Below are positions 1 to 8,336 of a stretch of DNA of 64,000 bases, piece by piece. The stretch spans positions 124,001-188,000 of the forward strand of contig JAFRZX010000030.1 of assembly GCA_017442315.1 (NCBI GenBank). Reading direction: 5' to 3'. The position numbers were made by a program, and so were the translations under genes. The DNA comes from Bacteroidales bacterium. GTDB lineage: Bacteria; Bacteroidota; Bacteroidia; Bacteroidales; UBA932. The notes under the pieces were generated by a model. It saw only the letters and a list, made by a program, of their open reading frames with translations. It had not been told where the DNA came from and made no database searches. How positions within the stretch are numbered: the first letter of the stretch is position 1; the number at the start of each line of letters is the position of its first letter.

Positions 1-1
1 A

Positions 2-346
2 TATCCTTCAGCCAACAAGATGTTGTGGACACTTGGCAACTACAGCCGTTTCATAAGGCCGGGATATGTGCGCATTGCCCTTGACGGAGCTGATGACCTG
101 GATACTCTGGCAGCAACGGCCTTTGTCTCCCCCGAAGGAGACCGTGTAGTTGTGGTTTTCGTGAATTCTTCGTTTGAGGAAAAACCTGTGGAACTCTCTA
201 TGCCGAAGGGTTGGAAAAAGAAAGTGACCGCAGTCACAAGTTATCGTACTGATGCAAGACATGACCTTGCCAGGACTGTTACAGGTGAGGGAACAAGTCA
301 TGTCATAGGTGCACGTGGCGTGACGACAATAGTGTTTGATCTGTAA
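2..346 (+). CDS. GH30-family glycoside hydrolase, C-terminal fragment
   Basis: The 5' end lies outside the window; the reading frame is open from base 2 and stops at 346. The visible 114 residues hold the end of the TIM barrel (LGNYSRFIRPGY, typical of GH30 enzymes just after the last strand) and the side beta-sandwich that packs on it (AATAFVSPEGDRVVVVFVN, then a final GVTTIVFDL strand). GH30 members are retaining enzymes acting on beta-linked glucans, xylans, fucosides or beta-1,6-galactans. The catalytic glutamates are upstream and not visible, so the substrate cannot be stated. The next gene, a GH97, starts 21 bp downstream, which suggests one transcript with the rest of the PUL. Confidence 0.8.
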   Translation, partial: YPSANKMLWTLGNYSRFIRPGYVRIALDGADDLDTLAATAFVSPEGDRVVVVFVNSSFEEKPVELSMPKGWKKKVTAVTSYRTDARHDLARTVTGEGTSHVIGARGVTTIVFDL

Positions 347-367
347 ATGATAAATTAAATATATACG

Positions 368-2359
368 ATGAGAAAATTGATTTCTTTTGTGCTGCTTTTT
401 ACAACGGCTATTGCCTTGAATGCAGCAGAGTATGAGGTGACTTCGCCTGATGGCAAGGTGCATGCAAAGGTGTCATGTGACAAAGGTACAAGGTATTCTT
501 TGTCATATGAAGGTCATAGTCTTATAGTGGATTCGCCGCTTTCAATGACTTTGGATGACGGTACAGTATTGGGTGCGTCGAAGGTGCGCAAGGTCTCCCG
601 CCAAAGTGTGGATGAGACTATCAAAGCAATGTTTTACCGCAAGGCTGTCATTGACAATGTCTACAATGAACTGAATCTCGACTATGGCACATACAACCTT
701 GTGCTGCGTGTCTATGACGACGGATTCGCTTTCCGTTGGGAGTCAGACAAGAGAAAGCCTTATAAGGTTGTAGCAGAGCAGGCTACATTCAACTTCGTAG
801 AGGATTGGAACATGTATGCTACATATACCCACAAGTATGCGGAAGAGGGACTTGAGGCTCAGTATATGGATGATTTCGAGAATCTTTACAAGTACACACC
901 GCTTTCAAAGTGGGATACGGATCATCTTGGAGTCCTGCCTCTGATGGTAGACTGTCCTGCCAACATCAAGCTCGTCATTGCAGAGTCTGACCTGGTTTCA
1001 TATCCTGGAATGTTCCTTTACAATGGGGATTCAGACAAATGCCTTGAAGGTAAATATGCCCCATATCCGAAAACTGAGGTTCTGGGCGGGCATAATATGC
1101 TCCAGATGATGGTGAAGGAACGTGAGGATTATCTTGCATCATGCGACGGTGAAGCCCGTACTTTCCCATGGAGAAGCATCAGCATAAGTACTCAGGATGT
1201 CCGGATGGCCGACAATGACATGGTTTACCGTCTTGCCCGCCCATGTCCTGCAGATGAAGATTACAGCTGGGTGAAGCCAGGCAAGGTTGCATGGGAATGG
1301 TGGAACAACTGGAACGTCAGAGGTGTTGACTTCGTGGCTGGAATCAATACGGAGACATATAAGTATTACATAGATTTTGCATCACGCCACGGACTTGAGT
1401 ATGTGATTCTTGATGAGGGTTGGGCTGTGAAATATGCTGACGATCTTTTTGCTGTAGTACCTGAGATCGATATGCCTGCTCTGGTGAAGTATGCGGAAGG
1501 AAAGAATGTCGGCATCATCCTTTGGGCAGGTTACAGCGCATTTATGAAGGATATTGAGAATGTATGCCGTCACTATGCCGGAATGGGTGTGAAAGGCTTC
1601 AAGGTAGACTTCCTTGACAGAAATGACCAGAAGATGGAAGACTTTATCTACAAGGCTTCCGAAATCGCTGCAAAGTACCGCCTTGTAATGGATTTCCATG
1701 GATGCCATCAGCCTACGGGTCTGCAGAGACGCTTCCCTAACATTCTTAATTATGAGGGAATCTTCGGTCTTGAGCAGATGAGAAAGCGTCAGCTTCCTGA
1801 GTATGACATGGTGGAGTTCGACGTGACTATCCCATATATCCGTTATGTGGCAGGATTCGCAGACTATACTCCTGGAGCGATGAAGAACGGTTCCTATACC
1901 AATTTCCGTGATGTGCGTTCAGAACCGATGAGTCAGGGAACCAGATGCCGCCAGCTTGCTCAGTTTGTCGTCTTCGATGCTCCTTTGAACATGATCTGCG
2001 ACTCGCCTACAAATTATGAACTTGAACCTTTATGCAGCGAGTTCCTTTATAAAGTGCCGACTGTATGGGACGAGACTGTAATACTAGACGGAAAGGTGGG
2101 TGATTATATCGTAACAGCGCGAAGGAAGGGTGACACATGGTATATTGGTGCCATGACGGACTGGACGGAGCGTGACCTCAGGATTGATATTTCCCGTCTG
2201 GTTGACGGAGAAGTCAGGGTCGATGCATGGCAAGATGGAAAAGTTGCGCACAAATTCGGCAATGATTACCAGAAAAAATCGTATATTGTCAAGGATAGTA
2301 TAGATATTCACCTTGCTCCAGGAGGAGGTTGGGCAGCAATAGTGACTCATGTCGATTAG
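368..2359 (+). CDS. GH97 family retaining alpha-glycosidase (probable alpha-galactosidase)
   Basis: This 663-residue protein has a Sec signal peptide (cleavage near residue 20, LNAAEY), an N-terminal GH97 beta-sandwich (about 20-280), a central TIM barrel (about 290-560) and a C-terminal beta-sandwich. GH97 splits into inverting alpha-glucosidases with a Glu base (SusB) and retaining alpha-galactosidases with an Asp nucleophile. Here GFKVDFLDR places an Asp at 414, and GLEQ places a Glu at 469. The 55-residue spacing equals that of D415/E470 in the retaining Bacteroides enzyme BT1871, so I infer a retaining alpha-galactosidase. Its last 11 bases overlap the start of the next gene, which indicates translational coupling. 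Confidence 0.92.
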   Translation: MRKLISFVLLFTTAIALNAAEYEVTSPDGKVHAKVSCDKGTRYSLSYEGHSLIVDSPLSMTLDDGTVLGASKVRKVSRQSVDETIKAMFYRKAVIDNVYNELNLDYGTYNLVLRVYDDGFAFRWESDKRKPYKVVAEQATFNFVEDWNMYATYTHKYAEEGLEAQYMDDFENLYKYTPLSKWDTDHLGVLPLMVDCPANIKLVIAESDLVSYPGMFLYNGDSDKCLEGKYAPYPKTEVLGGHNMLQMMVKEREDYLASCDGEARTFPWRSISISTQDVRMADNDMVYRLARPCPADEDYSWVKPGKVAWEWWNNWNVRGVDFVAGINTETYKYYIDFASRHGLEYVILDEGWAVKYADDLFAVVPEIDMPALVKYAEGKNVGIILWAGYSAFMKDIENVCRHYAGMGVKGFKVDFLDRNDQKMEDFIYKASEIAAKYRLVMDFHGCHQPTGLQRRFPNILNYEGIFGLEQMRKRQLPEYDMVEFDVTIPYIRYVAGFADYTPGAMKNGSYTNFRDVRSEPMSQGTRCRQLAQFVVFDAPLNMICDSPTNYELEPLCSEFLYKVPTVWDETVILDGKVGDYIVTARRKGDTWYIGAMTDWTERDLRIDISRLVDGEVRVDAWQDGKVAHKFGNDYQKKSYIVKDSIDIHLAPGGGWAAIVTHVD

Positions 2360-2975
2360 GAACAGAATCATTTCAACATTGCTGATGGCAGTGTCATGTG
2401 TAGCTGTCGCTTCGGCTCAGCACCGCGTGGGCATGCAGGGTGCTGTGGTTATGAAATATGGCATAACGGATAAATTCTTTCTGAACCAGTATGCGGAATA
2501 TTCACATGATTTCACTAACAACCGCATGAATTACTGGATAGCAAAGCCGTTGGGACTTGGCTATGACTTCACGAAATGGTTTACCGTTGATTTCGGCTAC
2601 TATTATTTCCAGTTTGAGGACTGCGGAATGCATAGACCGGAACTGTCACTGATCTTTACATTGAGGGAGAACAATCTGCAGTTCCAGTATCAGAAGAGGC
2701 TGACGATGGACAAGAAGACAGGAAGCGGATATTATGACTGGTTTCACAGGTCACATTTTACCATGTCCTATGATATCCCGGATTCACGTTTCACACCTGT
2801 TGCGACGTTTGAGTTCTATCTGAAGGACGGACTTAAGCTCGGACGCTTCCATGGTGGAACGCATATAACCTTGACGGACAGGTCCAGACTGTCACTGCAG
2901 ATATTCAATATAGTGACACGTGGAAACAGATATCAGGAATTCTATCTGTATGCCGGATACCTGTTTACTCTGTAA
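2349..2975 (+). CDS. DUF2490 family outer-membrane beta-barrel-like protein
   Basis: This 208-residue protein has a signal peptide ending near VASAQ. The rest is alternating aromatic/polar strands (for example LGYDFTKWFTVDFGYYYFQF) ending in an aromatic residue pattern (YLYAGYLFTL), typical of small outer-membrane barrels. The layout resembles the DUF2490 family, which has no established function. The start overlaps the GH97 stop region. No catalytic motif is visible. It may be a small porin or a structural barrel that helps glycan handling; that role is inferred only from its place in the PUL. Confidence 0.65.
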   Translation: MSIRNRIISTLLMAVSCVAVASAQHRVGMQGAVVMKYGITDKFFLNQYAEYSHDFTNNRMNYWIAKPLGLGYDFTKWFTVDFGYYYFQFEDCGMHRPELSLIFTLRENNLQFQYQKRLTMDKKTGSGYYDWFHRSHFTMSYDIPDSRFTPVATFEFYLKDGLKLGRFHGGTHITLTDRSRLSLQIFNIVTRGNRYQEFYLYAGYLFTL

Positions 2976-3008
2976 TACTGAAATGAGAATGATTAAATAT
3001 GCATATAT

Positions 3009-4976
3009 ATGAAAAAGATATTCAATCTGTTGGTTATTACGTTTCTTGCTGCTGCATGTACATCCGGCTATGATGTATGTGTCTATGGCGGGTCTTCCGC
3101 CGCTGTCACTGCAGCATATTCTGCTGCTCAGATGGGCAGGGACGTGGTTATTGTTTCCCCGGACGATAGGCTTGGAGGTCTTACTACATCGGGCCTCGGA
3201 TATACTGATATCGGAAACAAGCAGGCGGTGTTTGGTGTTGCCAAGCAGTTCTACAGAAAGCTCGGAGAACGCTATGGCAGACTTGAGTCATGGATATTTG
3301 AACCGTCTGTGGCTCTGGATGTCATGGAGGAGTATCTTGACCACCCTCGCATCACGGTACTGAAAGGATATCGTCTTGAAGAAATCATGAAGGGGGGGGC
3401 AGAAATAAAGTCCATCACAGCCGTCAATGACGAGGGGGCAAGAATAAAGGTTTCCGCATCTTATTTCATTGATGCGACTTATGAAGGTGACCTTATGGCA
3501 AGGTCCGGTGTCAGCTATCATGTAGGCCGTGAGGACAACTCCGTATATGGGGAAGACTGGAATGGTGTGCAGCTCCTGGACAGGCATCAGTTTCCTGACG
3601 GCATAGACCCGTATGTGGAGAAAGGAAATCCTTCCAGCGGATTGCTTTGGGGCATCTCGGATGCCGTGCCAGCTCCGAACGGCACGGGAGACGGTCTTTC
3701 TCAGGCATATAACTACCGTATCTGTCTTACTGACAGCCTGGAGAACATGGTCCCTATTGAAAAGCCGGAGAACTATGATCCTGCTCATTATGAACTTCTT
3801 CTGCGTCTGATGGAAGCCCAGCCTGACAAATGCCGGCTTTCGGATTACTTCATATGGAGCCTGATGCCGGGACGTAAGACCGATGTCAACAATAAGGGAG
3901 GATTCTCCACCGATATGGTCGGCGGCAATCATGCATATCCGGAAGCTTCTTTCCAGGAACGTCAGGAGATAATCCAGGCACATAAGGATTATACCATCGG
4001 CCTGCTTTATTTTGTAGGTCACGATGAGCGTGTGCCTGCTTCAATAAGAGAGGAGATGCTCAAGTGGGGACTTCCTAAGGACGAGTATCTTGAAACGGAT
4101 CATTGGACACCTCAGCTGTACATACGTGAATGCCGCAGGATGATAGGGGAATATGTAGCTACCCAGAAGGATTGCGAGCAGAAGACTCATATAGAGGATT
4201 GGGTAGGTATGGCGGCATATACCATGGATTCTCATAACTGCCAGCGTGTGGTTGTGGTCAAGGACGGAGTTCCGATGGTCAAGAATGAAGGTAATGTAGA
4301 AGTCAAGGTCGGTGGACCTTTCCCTATTTCATACAGGAGCCTGACTCCAAAGAGAGAAGAATGTACGAATCTTCTGGTACCGATAGCTCTTTCTGCCAGT
4401 CATATTGCATATGGGTCCATCCGCATGGAACCTGTGTTCATGGTACTCGGCCAGGCATGTGGCATCGCGACAGCATTGGCCGACGGCATTGTTCAGAATG
4501 CTGATGCAGCTCAGATACGCAGTATAATGGAGACAGACCCATATATGGACGGCAGTCAGGCGGATGTCATCATTGATGACGGCAGTCCTCTTGTCGTGGT
4601 TTCTGAAGGATGGCAGCAGACAAAGGGAAGAAGAGGATATGGTCCGACCTATTACGAGCTGAAGGGTGACTGTACTGATGCTTTCGTGGAGTACACGCTC
4701 CCTGACACCTTGTCCGGCATGTGGGATATATATTGCTTCCAACAACTCAAGGACAAGACCAATCCGGTGATGCATTATGAGATCCGTATAGGTGAGGAAA
4801 CTTATCATAAGACATTTGACCGTTCGGAAATGAAACTCGTAGGACAGGTTTCGGGAGAATGGTTCCATCTTGGTGGTTTTGAACTTCAGGCGGATGTGCG
4901 CAGTGTAGTAAACATGTATTCGGACAAGTGTGACCTGCCGCTTCGCGCTGATGCGTTGTTACTGGTAAAGAAATGA
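3009..4976 (+). CDS. FAD-dependent oxidoreductase lipoprotein with C-terminal xanthan-lyase-type domain
   Basis: The 655-residue protein begins with a lipoprotein signal (lipobox LAAAC, Cys17). A Rossmann FAD-binding motif of the PF12831 type follows at once (YDVCVYGGSSAAV, then GGLTTSGLG). The oxidoreductase domain runs to about residue 515. The last 130 residues (from about VIIDDGSPLVVV) form a beta-rich domain like the C-terminal domain of xanthan lyases and golvesin. Such proteins recur in Bacteroidetes PULs, where sugar oxidation is suspected but rarely shown. A flavoprotein exported by Sec is unusual, because FAD is normally bound before export. A G8 run at 3392-3399 lies in the coding sequence. 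The stop overlaps the next start (ATGA). Confidence 0.85.
   Translation: MKKIFNLLVITFLAAACTSGYDVCVYGGSSAAVTAAYSAAQMGRDVVIVSPDDRLGGLTTSGLGYTDIGNKQAVFGVAKQFYRKLGERYGRLESWIFEPSVALDVMEEYLDHPRITVLKGYRLEEIMKGGAEIKSITAVNDEGARIKVSASYFIDATYEGDLMARSGVSYHVGREDNSVYGEDWNGVQLLDRHQFPDGIDPYVEKGNPSSGLLWGISDAVPAPNGTGDGLSQAYNYRICLTDSLENMVPIEKPENYDPAHYELLLRLMEAQPDKCRLSDYFIWSLMPGRKTDVNNKGGFSTDMVGGNHAYPEASFQERQEIIQAHKDYTIGLLYFVGHDERVPASIREEMLKWGLPKDEYLETDHWTPQLYIRECRRMIGEYVATQKDCEQKTHIEDWVGMAAYTMDSHNCQRVVVVKDGVPMVKNEGNVEVKVGGPFPISYRSLTPKREECTNLLVPIALSASHIAYGSIRMEPVFMVLGQACGIATALADGIVQNADAAQIRSIMETDPYMDGSQADVIIDDGSPLVVVSEGWQQTKGRRGYGPTYYELKGDCTDAFVEYTLPDTLSGMWDIYCFQQLKDKTNPVMHYEIRIGEETYHKTFDRSEMKLVGQVSGEWFHLGGFELQADVRSVVNMYSDKCDLPLRADALLLVKK
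3392..3399 (+). repeat. G8 homopolymer inside a coding region
   Basis: Eight consecutive G residues encode Gly-Gly in the FAD oxidoreductase, about residue 129. Runs of this length can slip during replication and would truncate the protein. Similar G8-G9 runs lie upstream of two other exported-protein genes in this window. Confidence 0.9.
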
Positions 4977-6523
4977 TTATGAAGCGTATAATTACATATC
5001 TGATTCCGTTGTCCATCGTTATTCTTTCCGGATGCCGTTCTGATATAGACAAAGCGTTGTCGGAACTGGATGATGTCATGGCAGAAAGGGAAATCTACAG
5101 ACAGATGTTCTATGACAGGACTGATGCATTGAGGACAATGTATGAAAAGGCGGAGGGAGACTCCCTGAAATGGGAATATGCCAATGACCTTTTCTATGAA
5201 TATATACATTTCAATCTTGATTCGGCATATATGTGTCAGGTGATGATGAGGAATCATAATGTTACACCTCAGCAGACAGTAAGAAGCAGTATTGCAGAGG
5301 TCAACATATTGTCGCAGAAACATATGTATGCCCTTGCATCGGAGGCATTCAATGCTATTGACCGCGAGATGGCTATGTCCGGGGACGTGAAGAAGGATTA
5401 CCTTGCATGCGCGTTGTATCTTTACAAGAACATGGACCAGGATACATTGAACATGTATAGGGAAAGCTATCTTCGTGAAGATACAGTTTCGGTTTTCGGT
5501 CAGAAGATCCATGCCCAGTACCTCAGGGATAAGGGCCAGGTACATAAGGCTCTGGATATTCTGCTTGCATGTGATGGTACTGAAGATAATTATCACGACA
5601 AGACATCCACTGTCTATAACATAGGCATGCTGTACGATATGCTCGGAAACAGGGATAAAAAGATCCTGTATCTTGCCCGTTCCGGAATTTATGACTTCCT
5701 GGCTCCCAACAGGGATTACATGTCCATTTATCAGCTGGCTCTTGAACTGTATGATGGGGGTGATCTCAGAAGGGCAAACAGGTACATCGAGACAAACCTT
5801 ATGGATGTCATAGAAGGAGGGTTTGATCACCGTATAATAAATGCAGGAAAGGCCCATACCGTCATTGCGGAAGCGACAAAAGATGCTGAACGCGACAGAA
5901 CAAGAATCATAACGGCGGCATTGGTTATTGTCACTGTTTTTCTTGTGATCATAGGATGGATGCTTTATTACTCACGTAAGCAGTCAAGACGTCTGAAAGA
6001 GTCGCACAGACTGTTGTCAATAGCTAACAACAAGGCCAAGGAAAGGAACATAAAACTCAAGGAAGCCAATCTGATCAAGGATAACTATGTGTTCAGATAC
6101 ATGGAACTTTCCATAAAGTATCTTGAGAAACTTGAGGAAATGCGCCATGATATCCGTCAGGACCTCAAGAAGAAGTCTGTGGAGGAGGTAATGAAAGAAC
6201 TGCGCAGTCCGTCAGAGATATATGCTGAGTACAAGAACTATTATCAGGTCTTTGATGAGACATTTCTTGGTATCTTTCCGGAATTCAGGGAGAAGGTCAA
6301 TGCTTTGCTGCGTGAGGAATGCCGGATTCCGGTTCCGGAAGATAAAGTGCTGTCTACGGAACTCCGCATACTGGCTGTTATAAGGCTGGGAATTTCAGAG
6401 AGTGGAAAGATAGCATCCTTCCTTAAGTGTGCTCCGGCTACGATATACACATATAGGACAAAGATGAGGAATGCCGCGATGTGTTCCAAGGATGAATTTG
6501 AAGATAAGGTAAGACATCTATAA
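4973..6523 (+). CDS. DUF6377 domain membrane-anchored regulator of the PUL
   Basis: This 516-residue protein starts with a lipoprotein-like signal (VILSGC, Cys21). A helical, TPR-like periplasmic region covers about 22-300 and includes a repeat-like NIGMLYDMLGNRDKKILYL segment. One transmembrane helix (about 312-332, ALVIVTVFLVIIGWMLYY) precedes a coiled coil. The C-terminal region has a helix-turn-helix-like segment (ILAVIRLGISESGKIASF, then TIYTYRTK). This is the architecture of DUF6377 proteins found beside susC genes, thought to sense glycan in the periplasm and control transcription. The start ATG overlaps the preceding stop; a second ATG two codons in (4979) is also possible. Confidence 0.8.
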   Translation: MIMKRIITYLIPLSIVILSGCRSDIDKALSELDDVMAEREIYRQMFYDRTDALRTMYEKAEGDSLKWEYANDLFYEYIHFNLDSAYMCQVMMRNHNVTPQQTVRSSIAEVNILSQKHMYALASEAFNAIDREMAMSGDVKKDYLACALYLYKNMDQDTLNMYRESYLREDTVSVFGQKIHAQYLRDKGQVHKALDILLACDGTEDNYHDKTSTVYNIGMLYDMLGNRDKKILYLARSGIYDFLAPNRDYMSIYQLALELYDGGDLRRANRYIETNLMDVIEGGFDHRIINAGKAHTVIAEATKDAERDRTRIITAALVIVTVFLVIIGWMLYYSRKQSRRLKESHRLLSIANNKAKERNIKLKEANLIKDNYVFRYMELSIKYLEKLEEMRHDIRQDLKKKSVEEVMKELRSPSEIYAEYKNYYQVFDETFLGIFPEFREKVNALLREECRIPVPEDKVLSTELRILAVIRLGISESGKIASFLKCAPATIYTYRTKMRNAAMCSKDEFEDKVRHL

Positions 6524-6533
6524 AGGATAACCT

Positions 6534-8186
6534 ATGAAACCAGTCAGATTTGCATTGACTGTTTGCCTTGCTATGGCATTCCTGTCATGTGGTTCCGTTC
6601 CTGAGGCATCAGACGGAACACGCCCTGTGATGATGCTTCGGCTCAGACCGACCAATACAGAATCGGACCAGGCCTGGCATGATACCTATTCCATCATACG
6701 TGATAATCCCGGATGCTGCGATGAAGTATGGTTTTCAACTGGAATGGGATACCTCCCGCAGCAGTGGCATGCCGACAAGGTTAAGCGTATGTCAAGGGCT
6801 ATGGATGAACTTGATAATATCGGCATACGCTCATCGCTTCAGTTTCAGATGAGCATCGGTCATGGGGATAAGTTCGGAGTCGGCAATGAGGACCTGTTTG
6901 CGGAAAAGACCTGGACAGGCTGGACAGGCTCCACAGGTGTCGAGTGCCGGTTCTGCAGTTGCCCGCGTCACCCGGAATTCCTGGAGCACGTGCGTATGAT
7001 GGCCCGGATGTACGCATCTCTGAAACCAGAGTATATATGGGTGGACGACGATCTTCGTTACGACAATCACAAACCGGCTTCCGTAGGCTCTCATATAGGA
7101 TGCTGGTGTGACGCTTGCATCGGATCCTTCAGTTCTCTTTGTGGTCGTTCCTGGAGCAGGGAAACGTTGTCTGCAGCATTGGAGAATGATAGTGAACTTT
7201 ATGAAAAGTGGCATTCGTTCTGTGTGGAATCACTATGCGGGATAGCTGCAGCCATATCGGAGGAGGTACATCGTGTCTCTCCTGAGACCAAGATGGCCTT
7301 TCAGGGGAAAAAGGAGGATTTTGTCGTGCCCCATGTGAAGGAAATTCTTGAGGTGATGCATGAGAAGACCGGCCTGCCTGTTGGATATCGTCCCGGGACA
7401 GGTGCGCGCTTTGATATGGAAGGAGCATCCGGACAGATTGTCAAGAGCATGGCTTCCGCTCGTTTCATAAAGCTGATTGGTAATCCTTCCTATGTGGATA
7501 TATGGTGTCCTGAGATAGAGACCTGGCCTCGTGTCTACGGGTCCCGTACAGGTCAGGGAGTGCTGGTGGAAGCTTTCACAGCTTTGGCTTACGGACTGAA
7601 CTCTGTCAGCATGTTCATCATGGCTGCCGATATGGAGGCTCCGGAGCTTTATTCCCGATCTATGCTTAAACCGATAGCGGATGGTTCCGAGGTGCTGGAA
7701 AGATATGCCAGGATCAATGAAGGTACACTGGTGGCAGGTTATCAGGGCGCGGTGTCCTGCGATCTCCTGTATGAGTTTGCCCGTACGGGTATTCCGGTCT
7801 TGCCAGGAGTGGGAATATCGTCAGGTGACCTTACTGAAGAAGATGTGAAGGCTGTGGATGTTCCAAAGATGCTTTCGGCAGATATCCAGGACCTTCGCGA
7901 GGAATTTCCTTCTGCGGCAATGTGCATTTCGCCATTTGTAGGGCTGCTCATACCTCGTGTGACCTATGATGGAATCCTCAGAAGTGTGGGAGTCGTCAAC
8001 ACCAGGATCGATGTTCAGGAAGAGGTGAGGATAAGGTTGTCATCCCTTCCTCAGGCTCGCGGCACTGTGTATTGGTGTGAACTCAAGAAAAAACCGGTCC
8101 GCCTGTCTCTGGAGCATGATGGGGAGCACACTTATGTCACCATTCCGGAAATCGGGCCTTGGAGTGCCGGATTCCTGGAAATATAG
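6534..8186 (+). CDS. Cys-rich TIM-barrel-like lipoprotein, unassigned glycoside hydrolase-like
   Basis: The 550-residue protein has a clear lipobox (FLSC, Cys19). It reads like a TIM barrel: early strands DEVWFSTG and SLQFQMSIG, a strand-end acidic cluster EYIWVDDDLR, and later IWCPEIETWP, where Glu residues could act as catalysts. A Cys-rich segment (ECRFCSCPRH, then GCWCDACI) resembles the metal-binding Cys clusters near the active face of GH42-like barrels. The last 70 residues look like a small beta-sandwich. I do not recognise a named family with confidence. It sits between the regulator and GH28 in the PUL, so a role in glycan cleavage is likely. It could instead be a non-catalytic binding protein. 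Confidence 0.6.
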   Translation: MKPVRFALTVCLAMAFLSCGSVPEASDGTRPVMMLRLRPTNTESDQAWHDTYSIIRDNPGCCDEVWFSTGMGYLPQQWHADKVKRMSRAMDELDNIGIRSSLQFQMSIGHGDKFGVGNEDLFAEKTWTGWTGSTGVECRFCSCPRHPEFLEHVRMMARMYASLKPEYIWVDDDLRYDNHKPASVGSHIGCWCDACIGSFSSLCGRSWSRETLSAALENDSELYEKWHSFCVESLCGIAAAISEEVHRVSPETKMAFQGKKEDFVVPHVKEILEVMHEKTGLPVGYRPGTGARFDMEGASGQIVKSMASARFIKLIGNPSYVDIWCPEIETWPRVYGSRTGQGVLVEAFTALAYGLNSVSMFIMAADMEAPELYSRSMLKPIADGSEVLERYARINEGTLVAGYQGAVSCDLLYEFARTGIPVLPGVGISSGDLTEEDVKAVDVPKMLSADIQDLREEFPSAAMCISPFVGLLIPRVTYDGILRSVGVVNTRIDVQEEVRIRLSSLPQARGTVYWCELKKKPVRLSLEHDGEHTYVTIPEIGPWSAGFLEI

Positions 8187-8315
8187 AAGATGGTAAATCT
8201 ATATTTTATTTGCCCTAAACCGCATTTTAACGCTTTTGTACGGGGGTGGATGAAAATCTTAAGCTCTAGTGTCTATATTTTTATATCCGTCATTCATGTG
8301 GCGTTATTTACATTG

Positions 8316-8323
8316 TAACTTTG
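8316..8323 (+). promoter_or_regulatory. Putative -7 promoter element for the GH28-SusCD operon
   Basis: TAACTTTG matches the Bacteroidetes -7 consensus TAnnTTTG and lies in the only sizeable gap (150 bp) of the PUL. I see no good -33 TTG at 19-21 bp. Transcription would start a few bases before the GH28 ATG, giving a nearly leaderless mRNA. Confidence 0.4.
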
Positions 8324-8336
8324 TATCAAAATCACG

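Noticed and set aside
4886..5857. A 323-codon open frame antisense to the DUF6377 gene
   Set aside because: It is fully covered by a sense gene with recognisable domains; the translation has no motif and odd His/Cys/Ile composition typical of shadow frames.
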